DNA of 64,000 nt. It comes from an uncultured Flavobacteriales bacterium (lineage in GTDB: Bacteria; Bacteroidota; Bacteroidia; Flavobacteriales; Crocinitomicaceae). Below the pieces are notes generated by a model. The model saw only the letters and a list, made by a program, of their open reading frames with translations. It searched no databases and was not told the origin of the DNA. Where the stretch lies: NCBI GenBank assembly GCA_946482515.1, contig CAMLRS010000016.1, positions 9,241 to 73,240 of the forward strand. The letters run 5' to 3'. Position 1 is the first letter of the stretch. Each line of letters starts with the position of its first letter. A program made the translations under genes and the position numbers. Shown one piece after another: positions 32,156 through 40,972 of the stretch.

Positions 32156-32797
32156 ATGAACATTCAATTTGAACAGGTCATGCCCCACCCGCTCGCTGCC
32201 ATCCAACACAGCGAAGACAGTATCTGGGGACATGCTGTTTCCCTGAAAGCCGGACACAAGATCCTGTTGAATGCGGCCAGTGGTAAAGGAAAATCCACGT
32301 TTTCCATGACCATTTTCGGTATTCGCACCGATTACGAAGGAACCATCCGCTTCGATGGAAAAGACATCCGCACGCTGAGCACCGATGAATGGGTAACAAT
32401 CCGTCAGCGTAAAATGTCGACCGTATTCCAGGACCTGCAGCTCTTTCACAACCTGACTGTAGCCGAAAACCTGCATTTGAAAAACAGCCTTACGAATTTC
32501 AAAACCGAACAGCAAATGCGTCAGATGCTGGCCATGCTGGGAATCGAACACAAATGGAATGACCGCTGCGGACTTTTGTCGATGGGACAGCAGCAGCGTG
32601 TTGCCATCGTTCGCGCCTTGTGCCAGCCGTTCGACTGGCTCATTATGGATGAGCCATTTTCGCACCTCGACGAAGCAAACAGCCGGCTTTGCCTGCAAAT
32701 GATCGCCGATGAATGCGACGCACAAAAAGCCGGTTTCGTACTTACGTCACTCGACGACGACAACCGTTTCGCTTACGATTACGAACTTAAACTCTGA
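32156..32797 (+). CDS. ABC transporter ATP-binding protein with atypical motifs
   Basis: A 213-residue ATPase, partner of the FtsX-type permease 5 nt downstream. Walker A is AASGKGKST (40-48) rather than GxSGxGKST, Q-loop Q93, signature LSMGQQQR (142-149) in place of LSGGQQQR, Walker B LIMDEPFSHLD (162-172). The switch histidine is absent: where TH is expected, the sequence reads LTSLDDDN (197-204). The overall layout is that of LolD/MacB-like ATPases. The lack of the switch His suggests altered or low ATPase turnover. Confidence 0.85.
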   Translation: MNIQFEQVMPHPLAAIQHSEDSIWGHAVSLKAGHKILLNAASGKGKSTFSMTIFGIRTDYEGTIRFDGKDIRTLSTDEWVTIRQRKMSTVFQDLQLFHNLTVAENLHLKNSLTNFKTEQQMRQMLAMLGIEHKWNDRCGLLSMGQQQRVAIVRALCQPFDWLIMDEPFSHLDEANSRLCLQMIADECDAQKAGFVLTSLDDDNRFAYDYELKL

Positions 32798-32802
32798 CAG
32801 CC

Positions 32803-33984
32803 ATGTTACGCAAGCTTTTATTCCGTCACCAGGACAGGGTGCAGCTCATTATTGCCGTGATCGGTGCGTTCCTTGGAATGACCTTTCTCCTCACGTCCAT
32901 TCATTACCTGATCAAAGTGAATGAATTCGGTGAAGGAGCCGATATTCTCGGTCCGAATACGATCATTGTCCAGAAAAAAGTTTCCAGCGCCAATACGCTG
33001 AAGCTCGCCAAAACCGACTTTTCCGAGCGCGAGCTGGAATTGCTTCGCCAGGAGCCCTACATTCTTGAAGTAAAGCCGGTTGTAACGAACAACTTCGATG
33101 TTTCCTTCGAAACAGCCGATCCACTCGTGCCACGTTTCCGTTCCGATGTGTTCATTCAGAGCGTCGATCCGGATTTCCTCGATGTGAAATCCGATAAGTG
33201 GAAATGGAAACCCGGCGATACCATTGTTCCCATCATCATGCCGCGCGATTTCCTCGTGATGCTGAATACCTTTATGAGTGCTTCCGGCATTCCGCAGGTG
33301 AGCGATGAGCTGGCAATGGATATCAAGTTCAAATTCACGCTGCACAACGAAACATCCAAAGAATGGATCAACGCACGCATTATCGGTTTTACGAACGAAG
33401 TGCCGTCCATCCTTGTACCGGAATCATTTATGAACTGGGCGAACGACAAATACGGCAACAACAACGAGAACAAGATCACGCAGGTCATGATTTCCGGGAA
33501 AGAAAGCGAATTCGGACTCGTAGAAGAGTTGATGGAGCGCAAGCACCTCGAATCGAAAAAATCGCAGGTAGTGATCGGTCAGCTGAAAAGTATGGTGAGT
33601 ACGCTGATCATCGTCGTACTCGGTATTTCTGTCATTGCGGTGTTCGTTTCCGGGTTGGTATTGATTCAATACTTACAACTGCTGCTCAGTAAGAATATGT
33701 ATGAGGTGCGAACGCTGCTGCGACTCGGTTATCCGCCAAAAGTGCTCACACGCCACTTCTTCATTTACTTTACCAAAGTATTCGGAATTGTGGCTTTGCT
33801 GGGACTCGTTGCGTTCTCCGGATTCAAGTTCCTCCTCGACTCGCTTTTTGCAGACGGCGGCTTGTACATCGGCACCAGCTACACCTTTGCCAGCATCGCT
33901 TCATTAGTAGGGGCTTATGGTATTTTTGCCCTCGCTTCCTTCCTGAATGCACGGAAAGGAATTGAACAGGCGAATAATGGTTAA
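32803..33984 (+). CDS. ABC transporter permease, FtsX/MacB-like
   Basis: A 393-residue membrane protein: one helix at about 10-35, a large extracytoplasmic domain (about 45-255), and three C-terminal helices (about 265-292, 318-342, 362-385), the FtsX/LolE/MacB topology. It pairs with the ATPase gene 5 nt upstream. Such type VII systems extract lipoproteins or move envelope effectors rather than import. The substrate is unknown; a thioredoxin-like secreted protein follows but 77 nt away. Confidence 0.85.
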   Translation: MLRKLLFRHQDRVQLIIAVIGAFLGMTFLLTSIHYLIKVNEFGEGADILGPNTIIVQKKVSSANTLKLAKTDFSERELELLRQEPYILEVKPVVTNNFDVSFETADPLVPRFRSDVFIQSVDPDFLDVKSDKWKWKPGDTIVPIIMPRDFLVMLNTFMSASGIPQVSDELAMDIKFKFTLHNETSKEWINARIIGFTNEVPSILVPESFMNWANDKYGNNNENKITQVMISGKESEFGLVEELMERKHLESKKSQVVIGQLKSMVSTLIIVVLGISVIAVFVSGLVLIQYLQLLLSKNMYEVRTLLRLGYPPKVLTRHFFIYFTKVFGIVALLGLVAFSGFKFLLDSLFADGGLYIGTSYTFASIASLVGAYGIFALASFLNARKGIEQANNG

Positions 33985-34061
33985 GGAAGTGTTAAACCCA
34001 TTACTTTCTTACTTTTACAACGTCATAACTCCATAGATTCGGTATATAAGACTATCATCAT

Positions 34062-35582
34062 ATGAAACAACTACTCATACTGGGATGCATCTGTTTATCA
34101 TCCATTGCTTTCGGACAAAAACTACGGTTTAAAGTCGACGGTGTGGCAGACACCACGGTTTTCCTCACCAAGTACGTAGGTCAGAAATTGTACTATGCCG
34201 ATACGGCGCAGTTGAAAAACGGAATCGCTGAGTTTGACAAGAAAAACCTGAAGCCGGGTATCCTCGCTTTCCTGATGCCGGGACAGAAGTATTTCGAATT
34301 CGTTTACAACAACGAAGAGATCAACATCGAAACTTCGGCTAAGGATCTGATCGGAGCCATGAAAGTGAAGAAATCCGAAGAGAACAAGGTCTTCATCAGC
34401 TACATTCAGTACATCCAGCAGCAGCGCAATAAATCGACGGAACTGAGTAAAATCCGTGACGGGCTTTCAAAAGACGATCCGAAGTACACACGTGTGACAG
34501 AGCAAATGGATTCCGTTTCCAAACTGGTATCAGCTTACCAGCAAAAGCTCCTGAAAGATCATGCAAACCTGCTTACGGCGAAGATCATCAAAATGTCGGT
34601 TGATGTTGAGATTCCGGATTACCCGCGCGATGCCAACGGCAACGTGACCGATTCCAGCTACCGTTATAAGTACTATCGTGCCCATTTCTGGGACAATATC
34701 GACCTGAAAGACGAACGCCTGGTAAATACACCGGTTTTCCACCAGAAGCTCGAGTATTTCTTCGGAAAGAACATGATCATTCAGCATCCGGATTCGGTAT
34801 TGGCAGCTGCTTTCCCATTCTGCGATGCGCTGAATCCGAGCGGCGAGCTGTTCAAGTACAGCGTCGATTACATCACCAACAGCTCGGCGAAGTCGAACAT
34901 TATGGGGATGGACAAAGTATTCGTGCGCATGTGCGAGCGTTATTACTGCCGCACCAATCCTGCAACGGGCAAATCATACGCCTACTGGATGCCGGAAGAC
35001 AAATTGAAATCATTGTGTGAGGATATCGACATCAAGAAACACCTCGTTCAGGGCGTTGTGCCACCAAACATCATTCTGCGCGATACAACGGATGCCACGT
35101 GGCGCGATTTCTACAGCCTGAAAAACGAATACGTGATCCTCTATTTCTGGGATCCGGAATGCGGACATTGCAAGAAAACAACACCGAAACTGCAGCAGCT
35201 CTATGCTGAAAAGCTCAAAGCGCGCGGTGTAGAGATCTTTGCTGTAGGAAAAGCAACAGGCGAAGATTTCGAAAAATGGAAGCAATACATCCGCGACAAC
35301 AAGCTGACCTTTATCAATGTCGGTCTGACCAACACGCTTTACAAAGCAGCCATGGAAGACGCCCGCCAGTTTGTTCCGAAATACACGACACTCGAATCAT
35401 TGAACTACCACGACACGTATGATATTTACGCCACGCCACGTATCATCGTGCTCGATAAAGACAAGAAAATTGTAGCCAAGCAGCTCACTATTTCACAGCT
35501 GGAAGACCTGCTCGACCGTCTGCAGAATGTCAAAGATCCGGTGAAGATGTTCCCTCCTGATCCTGAGGACGAAGCTCACTAA
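34062..35582 (+). CDS. Secreted thioredoxin-like (TlpA/DUF5106-type) protein
   Basis: A 506-residue exported protein: signal peptide of about 18 residues (SSIAFGQK), an N-terminal DUF4369-like beta domain (about 20-130), a helical DUF5106-like region (about 130-335) and a C-terminal thioredoxin fold with active-site C367-G-H-C370 in FWDPECGHCKK; cis-Pro region ATPRIIVLD is at about 457-465. It presumably acts as a periplasmic disulfide reductase or isomerase. Such multidomain thioredoxins are common in Bacteroidota. Confidence 0.88.
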   Translation: MKQLLILGCICLSSIAFGQKLRFKVDGVADTTVFLTKYVGQKLYYADTAQLKNGIAEFDKKNLKPGILAFLMPGQKYFEFVYNNEEINIETSAKDLIGAMKVKKSEENKVFISYIQYIQQQRNKSTELSKIRDGLSKDDPKYTRVTEQMDSVSKLVSAYQQKLLKDHANLLTAKIIKMSVDVEIPDYPRDANGNVTDSSYRYKYYRAHFWDNIDLKDERLVNTPVFHQKLEYFFGKNMIIQHPDSVLAAAFPFCDALNPSGELFKYSVDYITNSSAKSNIMGMDKVFVRMCERYYCRTNPATGKSYAYWMPEDKLKSLCEDIDIKKHLVQGVVPPNIILRDTTDATWRDFYSLKNEYVILYFWDPECGHCKKTTPKLQQLYAEKLKARGVEIFAVGKATGEDFEKWKQYIRDNKLTFINVGLTNTLYKAAMEDARQFVPKYTTLESLNYHDTYDIYATPRIIVLDKDKKIVAKQLTISQLEDLLDRLQNVKDPVKMFPPDPEDEAH

Positions 35583-35601
35583 GGCCAAAGCAAAAAATGT
35601 A

Positions 35602-35629
35602 AAAGATCGTCCCCGGACGGTCTTTTTTG
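35602..35629 (+). terminator. Rho-independent terminator
   Basis: Stem AAGATCGTC / GACGGTCTT with loop CCCG, followed by TTTTGC; it lies 19 nt after the thioredoxin-like gene. Confidence 0.85.
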
Positions 35630-35676
35630 CTTAAAACCGGCCGGTTTTCGCTAAAGAATCGCTATTTTCAGGCAAA

Positions 35677-36588
35677 ATGAAAAAAGTGAAGTTAGCAAAA
35701 CAGGTTACAGATGCGCTGCGGATTGAGCGCTTGCTAATGAAGGATCAGCTCAAATCCATGTTCCTCATTCTTTGCGGAACAGTGGCCGCAACTGTCGGTC
35801 TGACCTGCTTCCTGCTCCCCAATGATTTCCTTGACGGTGGTGTAACGGGAATCTCCCTGCTCATTAATCGCCAAACCGGTTTCGACATTTCCTACCTGAT
35901 TGTTCTGATCAACGCGCCGTTCATTTACATCGGCTGGAAACAGCTAGGCAGCGGCTTTGCCAAGCGAACTGTTTTTGCGGTAGCTGCGCTCGCTATTTCG
36001 GTGCATTACATCGACTTCCCAACCGTTACCGATGACAAACTGCTCATCGCTGTCTTCGGCGGTTTCTTCCTCGGTGCCGGAATCGGTCTCACCATTCGTG
36101 GTGGCGCTGTTATCGACGGAACGGAAGTATTGGCTGTGTATGTCAGCCGGAAATCGAGTCTTTCCGTAGGCGATTTTATCGCTGTGTTCAACATCATCCT
36201 GTTCGCCACCGCTGCATTTATAGTGGATTTGGGAACAGCTATGTACTCCATGCTCACCTACCTTGCCGCTTCGAAAACAGTCGATTTTATCATTACCGGT
36301 ATCGAAGAATACATCGGTGTCACGATCATTTCCGAAAAAGCGGAAGAAATCAAGGCTGCAATTATTTCCGAGCTAGGAATGGCCGTTACGGTTTACAAAG
36401 GTGAAGGTGGCTACGGGAAATCAGGAGCCAAAGACTACGAGCGGAAGATCATTTTCTCCGTTGTCACCCGATTGGAAGTCCAGAAGCTGCGCTTCGAAGT
36501 CGAAAAGATCGATCCAACGGCTTTCATGATCCAGCATACGATCAACGATACGAAAGGCGGGATGATTAAGAAACGACCGCTTCATTAA
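35677..36588 (+). CDS. YitT family membrane protein (DUF161/DUF2179)
   Basis: A 303-residue protein with about five or six membrane helices in the first 215 residues, including FLLPNDFLDGGVTGISLLIN (about 46-65) and FFLGAGIGLTIRGGAVIDGT (about 130-149), and a C-terminal soluble DUF2179 domain (about 225-300) with VYKGEGGYGKSGAKDYERKI. The role is not established. It is alone on the plus strand; its stop codon is followed at once by an AT-type repeat. Confidence 0.9.
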   Translation: MKKVKLAKQVTDALRIERLLMKDQLKSMFLILCGTVAATVGLTCFLLPNDFLDGGVTGISLLINRQTGFDISYLIVLINAPFIYIGWKQLGSGFAKRTVFAVAALAISVHYIDFPTVTDDKLLIAVFGGFFLGAGIGLTIRGGAVIDGTEVLAVYVSRKSSLSVGDFIAVFNIILFATAAFIVDLGTAMYSMLTYLAASKTVDFIITGIEEYIGVTIISEKAEEIKAAIISELGMAVTVYKGEGGYGKSGAKDYERKIIFSVVTRLEVQKLRFEVEKIDPTAFMIQHTINDTKGGMIKKRPLH

Positions 36589-36647
36589 TTCAGAATTCAA
36601 AATGCAGAATGCATAATTGTGCATTCTGAATTATGCATTTTGAATTG
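36586..36647. repeat. AT-type intergenic repeat, copy 3, contains stop codons of both convergent genes
   Basis: Words: TTAATTCAGAATTCAAAATG, CAGAATGCATAATTGTGCAT, TCTGAATTATGCATTTTGAA. The two halves are largely complementary (AATTCAAAATGCA..TGCATTTTGAATT). The YitT stop (36586-36588) opens it, and the last five codons of the MFS gene (STIQNA-stop on the minus strand) lie in it. Confidence 0.85.
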
Positions 36648-38019
36648 TCGAAGGACGTTCTTCTTTCGGAACGAACAGCAGCAGGATGAACCCGACGATG
36701 AAGAAAAATGCGACCGCCAGAACGGAGAAGCGAATGGAGCCCATCAGCATTTCCATCAATCCGAAGAACAAGGTACCGCATACGATCCCGATCTTTTCCG
36801 TAGCATCGTAGAACGAGAAGTAGCTCGCGTGGTCTTCGGTTTCCGGAAGGAATTTTGAGTAAGTCGAACGGGCGATTGCCTGCACACCTCCCATCACCAG
36901 TCCCACGGCTGAAGCCAGCAGGTAGAACTGAACTGGAGTCGTGATCACGAAAGCAGCGGCACAAACGGCCATCCAGATCACGATGGAAATCATCAGCGTT
37001 TTCAGGTTACCGATGCGGCCCGAAAGGCGCGACATCAGGAAGGCACCGGCTGCTCCCAGCAATTGAATGAGCAGAATAGCGATGATCAGTCCGCTGTCGT
37101 CGGCTTTTCCGGTTTCAGGATTCACCGCCCAGTCAATTTCCTTTTTGGCAAACAACGTCGCCATGAGCATCACCGTTTGTACGCCGGTATTGAAGAAGAA
37201 AAAAGCAAACAGGTAGCGCTTCAGACGGAAAGTGCTGCGGAATTCCTGGAACACCATGCGCAATTCCCGGAAACCTTTCCAGATATAGCCTTTTTCCTTG
37301 GCGTGAATGGATTGCGTATTCGGCAGCACGCGGTAAGTGAATTGCGAAAAGCCCACCCACCAGAGCCCGACAAGCAGGAAAGCGTATTTCGTGTACTGAC
37401 CACCGAATCCCATAATAATCGCCAGGCAGATGATCAGCAACAGCATACTTCCGAGGTAGCCCATGGAAAATCCGCGGGCGGAAATGCGATCGTGAAACTG
37501 CGGCTCGGCGATTTCCGGAAGGTAAGCGTTGTAAAACACGAGACTGTTCCAATAGCCTATGCTGGCCAGGAACATACTCAGCAAACCTATTTCGATCCAG
37601 CCGGCTTTCAGCAGGTCGGTGAAAAAGAACAGCGACATACACGCCAGCGCACCGAGGTAGCAGAAAAATTTCAGGAATTTCTTCTTGTTGCCGAGGTAAT
37701 CCGCGATACCGGACAGAAATGGCGACAGGAAGGAAACAAGCAAGAAGGACGCTGAAAGGACGAAGCTCATCAAAACGGAGTTCGAGACTTCCCAGCCAAA
37801 GAAATTCACGGTTACGACATCACCAGCCACTAATGGATGGTCATCCGCATTTTCCCAGGTAACGCCTTTGTAATTCTCTACTTTGTACAGCTTCGTTGTA
37901 ACGGTATCGTAGAAAATCGGAAAGATCGCCGATGAGATCACGAGGTTGTAGACGGAATTCGCCCAGTCATACATGACCCAACCTTTGATCGTGCGCTTGT
38001 CGCCCTTCTGAATGTCCAT
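36631..38019 (-). CDS. MFS transporter, UMF1 (Atg22-like) family
   Basis: A 462-residue 12-helix membrane protein. Signature of the UMF1/Atg22-like group: KGWVMYDWANSVYNLVISSA (about 12-31), PFLSGIADYLGNKKKFLKF (about 100-118) and the QAIARSTYSKFLPETEDHAS region (about 390-410). Homologues export amino acids or other metabolites; the substrate here is unknown. It is the last gene of a minus-strand operon, 26 nt after the dehydrogenase-like gene. Its C-terminal residues IQNA and the stop are encoded by an AT-type repeat. Confidence 0.88.
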   Translation of the reverse strand: MDIQKGDKRTIKGWVMYDWANSVYNLVISSAIFPIFYDTVTTKLYKVENYKGVTWENADDHPLVAGDVVTVNFFGWEVSNSVLMSFVLSASFLLVSFLSPFLSGIADYLGNKKKFLKFFCYLGALACMSLFFFTDLLKAGWIEIGLLSMFLASIGYWNSLVFYNAYLPEIAEPQFHDRISARGFSMGYLGSMLLLIICLAIIMGFGGQYTKYAFLLVGLWWVGFSQFTYRVLPNTQSIHAKEKGYIWKGFRELRMVFQEFRSTFRLKRYLFAFFFFNTGVQTVMLMATLFAKKEIDWAVNPETGKADDSGLIIAILLIQLLGAAGAFLMSRLSGRIGNLKTLMISIVIWMAVCAAAFVITTPVQFYLLASAVGLVMGGVQAIARSTYSKFLPETEDHASYFSFYDATEKIGIVCGTLFFGLMEMLMGSIRFSVLAVAFFFIVGFILLLFVPKEERPSTIQNA

Positions 38020-38045
38020 AAGCAGCGTGTTAAGTTAGTAGTGTC

Positions 38046-39275
38046 TTATTGCGGAACCTGGTCGCCGGCCACGTAATCCTGCAGGTACTCGAACAGCGGT
38101 GACAGCTTGCCGTCGAGTGTTGTTTCGCTGGCACGTCCAATGATGTTGTCCGGGTCTTCACCAAACAGGAACGGGAATACCTGACGGATCAGCTCGTTTC
38201 CAAAGTCTTCGGAAGCATCTTTCGGCAATTCGCACGGCAGGTTGTCAACAGCCATCACGGCAATTGCGTTCGGTGCCATCGGGTCTGTCTCCTGCCCTGT
38301 TTCCGGATCGTAGCCGTAAACCGGATCACTGATTTTCGATGCGCGAATAGTCGAGCCGATTGGTCCGTTGACGTCGCAGGAAATATCGGCAATCACCGTG
38401 GTTTTGATCCCTGGCGATTTCAGCTCTTCTTTGGTAACGATCAGCGGCGATCTGCTGCTCCAGAAATGACAGGCGATGTACATATCGGCTGCGTGGAGGT
38501 AATTGGCGAAGACGGATTTATACAATTCCGGGCGGGAATAGAAATCCTGCTTTTCGAAATCAGTTCCATCGATACGGGCGTAGTAATCTTCTACATCGAG
38601 GTGCGTAAACACCGGTCCGTCGAAGGTTTGCGTGAGGAATTCCTCCGGGCTTACTTCCGTGATCGGTAATAGGTCGAGGATTTCACGCGCTCCGTGTCCA
38701 ACGCGGCCAAAGCCCGTGAGCACGATCTTCGCATGCTTCGGAAGCGCAATCTTTTTCAGCTCGTCTTCCATTGCAGCACGGTTGGCACATTGGTTAGCCG
38801 GACGCAATTCATACAATCCGTGCTTTTTGCCATAAGCAAGGAAACCATTGTAGCAGCCAACGATTCCGGCGTAGCGCCCGAAACCGATGATGCGTTTGTT
38901 CATTTTGTTCTTCAGCACTTCATAATCGATGAGCTGAATGCGTTTTTCCAGGATCGCTTGCAGCAGCTTACGATTGTAAGGCTGTTTTTTGATCGTGTGC
39001 GAGAAAAACAGGAATTTTTTCGACGGAATGAGGTCTTCGATGTTCACTTCCTTTACCCCTATGATGACATCGCAATCGTGCAGATCGTCGACCACAGGTA
39101 TTCCTGCAGCGGCATATTCTTCATCTGTAAACGCACGGATAGCGCTTTTCTGCACGACAACTTCGACATGCGGAAATTTCGTCTTTACCAGCTGGCATTG
39201 CTGAGGGGTCAGCGGCACGCGCCTGTCCGGCGGAACCTTTCCTTCGCGTATGACACCTAATTTTACCCGATTCAT
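38046..39275 (-). CDS. Alanine dehydrogenase / saccharopine dehydrogenase-like NAD(P)-dependent protein
   Basis: A 409-residue protein of the AlaDh/PNT fold. N-terminal lobe with KLGVIREGKVPPDRRVPLTP (5-24) and VIIGVKEVNIEDLIP; Rossmann loop VLTGFGRVGHGAREIL (about 186-201). The C-terminal half has the saccharopine-dehydrogenase-like features VIADISCDVNGPIGSTIRAS (about 290-309) and AVDNLPCELPKDAS. The substrate is uncertain: lysine-forming saccharopine dehydrogenase or an alanine-dehydrogenase-like amino-acid oxidoreductase. It lies 3 nt downstream of the KdsC-like gene in a tight operon. Confidence 0.82.
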   Translation of the reverse strand: MNRVKLGVIREGKVPPDRRVPLTPQQCQLVKTKFPHVEVVVQKSAIRAFTDEEYAAAGIPVVDDLHDCDVIIGVKEVNIEDLIPSKKFLFFSHTIKKQPYNRKLLQAILEKRIQLIDYEVLKNKMNKRIIGFGRYAGIVGCYNGFLAYGKKHGLYELRPANQCANRAAMEDELKKIALPKHAKIVLTGFGRVGHGAREILDLLPITEVSPEEFLTQTFDGPVFTHLDVEDYYARIDGTDFEKQDFYSRPELYKSVFANYLHAADMYIACHFWSSRSPLIVTKEELKSPGIKTTVIADISCDVNGPIGSTIRASKISDPVYGYDPETGQETDPMAPNAIAVMAVDNLPCELPKDASEDFGNELIRQVFPFLFGEDPDNIIGRASETTLDGKLSPLFEYLQDYVAGDQVPQ

Positions 39276-39278
39276 TTT

Positions 39279-39974
39279 TTATACGATTTCGGCGCTTCCA
39301 AGCGGTCGCTCCAATAAATAATTATCAATCATTTCACGAACGCAGCCCTCGCCACCTTTAAGGTTCAGCACTACATCCACTTTGTGTTTTACTACCTGAA
39401 CGGCATCGGCCGGGCAGAACCGGACACCAACTACATCCATAACGGAAAAATCGTTGATATCGTCTCCGATCATAGCCACTTCTTCGTGGGAAATCCCCAG
39501 CTCTTTGCACCAGATGTCCAGTACTTCCAGCTTGGATTTCTCGCCCACGTATACGCGTTCGATTTTCAATGTTTTAGCCCGGTGCATGACCATCTGATCG
39601 GTAAATGCCGACGAGATAATCCCGATCTTCAAACCGGCTTTCTGCGCCTCAATGATCGCACGACCATCCTTGGCATTGTATTTTTTGATCTGGTCGCCGG
39701 ATTCCGTGTAATACATGCCTGCATCCGTCATAACGCCGTCTACGTCGAGGATCAGCAATTTGATCTTCGCGATTTTCGGCTTCAGGTGCTCCACCATGAA
39801 TAACGGCTTGTACAGCAGTGAGTACAAATCCACTTCGTTTTCTTCGGCAAAGGCTTCGAGATCGAGCATGGACAGCTCCCCTACGCCATCGACCTGGAAG
39901 TCACTCAGCAGCTGGTAAAAATCCACGCCGAATTTCGTGCAAAGGCCTTTAATATTTTGTTCAAGAAACTGCAT
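39279..39974 (-). CDS. KdsC-like HAD phosphatase with an N-terminal extension
   Basis: A 231-residue protein. The C-terminal ~160 residues are a KDO-8-phosphate phosphatase (KdsC)-type HAD domain without cap: nucleophile D77 and D79 in LILDVDGVMTD, the middle motif S115-A around IISSAFTD, the metal motif MIGDDINDF, and the family tail KGGEGCVREMID. The first ~68 residues are an extra helical segment, with two stretches resembling XRE-type helices (LCTKFGVDFYQLLSDF; LEAFAEENEVDLYSLL). KdsC proteins are usually 170-190 residues. It shares one base with the DAHP synthase stop (TAATG). Confidence 0.82.
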   Translation of the reverse strand: MQFLEQNIKGLCTKFGVDFYQLLSDFQVDGVGELSMLDLEAFAEENEVDLYSLLYKPLFMVEHLKPKIAKIKLLILDVDGVMTDAGMYYTESGDQIKKYNAKDGRAIIEAQKAGLKIGIISSAFTDQMVMHRAKTLKIERVYVGEKSKLEVLDIWCKELGISHEEVAMIGDDINDFSVMDVVGVRFCPADAVQVVKHKVDVVLNLKGGEGCVREMIDNYLLERPLGSAEIV

Positions 39975-40972
39975 TAAACGATTTTATAACCAACGGATTG
40001 CGCAATCGGTTTGATGGATGAAAGCAAGCTTTCGAATTGAGCGTGATCGAGCTGCTGGGAAGCATCCGATTTGGCCACTTTTGGGTTGGGATGCACTTCG
40101 ACAAGTAATCCGTCAACGCCTAAAGCCACACAGGCACGGGTCAATCCCGCAACGCCGTAAGCATAGCCCATTGCATGGCTCGGATCGAGCACAACCGGCA
40201 GATTGGTATAATGCTTCAGCCATTCCACGCCGCACAGGTCGAGCGTAAAGCGCGTTCCCGTTTCAAAGGTACGGATACCGCGCTCACACAGCAATACGTT
40301 TTCGTTACCGCCGGAAAGCACGAATTCGGCAGCCTGCACAAATTCCTGCAGGGTTGTTCCGAAGCCGCGTTTGATCAGCACGGTTTTTTGCGTTTTGGCA
40401 CAGGCACGCAGGATTCCCTGGTCGTACATGGCTTTCGCCCCGACCTGGATCACATCCGCATGTTCGATGATTTCGTCGATATGAGTAGCGTCACGCGCTT
40501 CGGTTACGACTGTAAAGCCGAATTCTTCACGCATTTTCGCTAGTAATTTCAAGCCTTCCAATCCCATTCCCTGGAAACTGTAAGGACTGGTGCGCGGCTT
40601 GTAGCAGCCGCCACGAAGCGATGTCAGTCCGTTGGCTTTGAGCAATGCCGCCGATTGACGGATCTGTTCTTCTGATTCGACCGAGCAAGGGCCGGAAATA
40701 ATCAGGGTGTTGCCTGTGTTGCCGCCAATGCTCACGTTACCGACTTTCACGGTACGTGTTTCAGAGCGGTAGCTTTTTGCAGCCAGCTGCATATCGTTCG
40801 GGAAAACCCAGTGTTCTGCCGTTTTATCTTCGACCAGTGCCGGAACTTCTTTCACGCCCGAACCGAGTACCAGTACATTTGTTCCGTTGGAAACGAGGTG
40901 AAAGGCCTTTACTTCTTCCGCCAGCTTTGCAGCTTCTGAAGCGGAAACGGTGTCTTTAAGGTGTATGATCAT
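39974..40972 (-). CDS. aroF: 3-deoxy-7-phosphoheptulonate (DAHP) synthase, type I-beta
   Basis: A 332-residue enzyme that condenses PEP and erythrose-4-phosphate in the first step of the shikimate pathway. N-terminal ferredoxin-like regulatory domain (1-~70), then the barrel with SGPCSVESEEQIRQSA (93-108), LRGGCYKPRTSPYSFQG (about 119-135), LIKRGFGTTLQEFVQAAEFV (about 198-217) and DPSHAMG (about 261-267). KDO-8-P synthase, its closest paralog, lacks the N-terminal domain. The start overlaps the RPE-CBS gene as ATGA; it is inside a five-gene operon. Confidence 0.93.
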   Translation of the reverse strand: MIIHLKDTVSASEAAKLAEEVKAFHLVSNGTNVLVLGSGVKEVPALVEDKTAEHWVFPNDMQLAAKSYRSETRTVKVGNVSIGGNTGNTLIISGPCSVESEEQIRQSAALLKANGLTSLRGGCYKPRTSPYSFQGMGLEGLKLLAKMREEFGFTVVTEARDATHIDEIIEHADVIQVGAKAMYDQGILRACAKTQKTVLIKRGFGTTLQEFVQAAEFVLSGGNENVLLCERGIRTFETGTRFTLDLCGVEWLKHYTNLPVVLDPSHAMGYAYGVAGLTRACVALGVDGLLVEVHPNPKVAKSDASQQLDHAQFESLLSSIKPIAQSVGYKIV

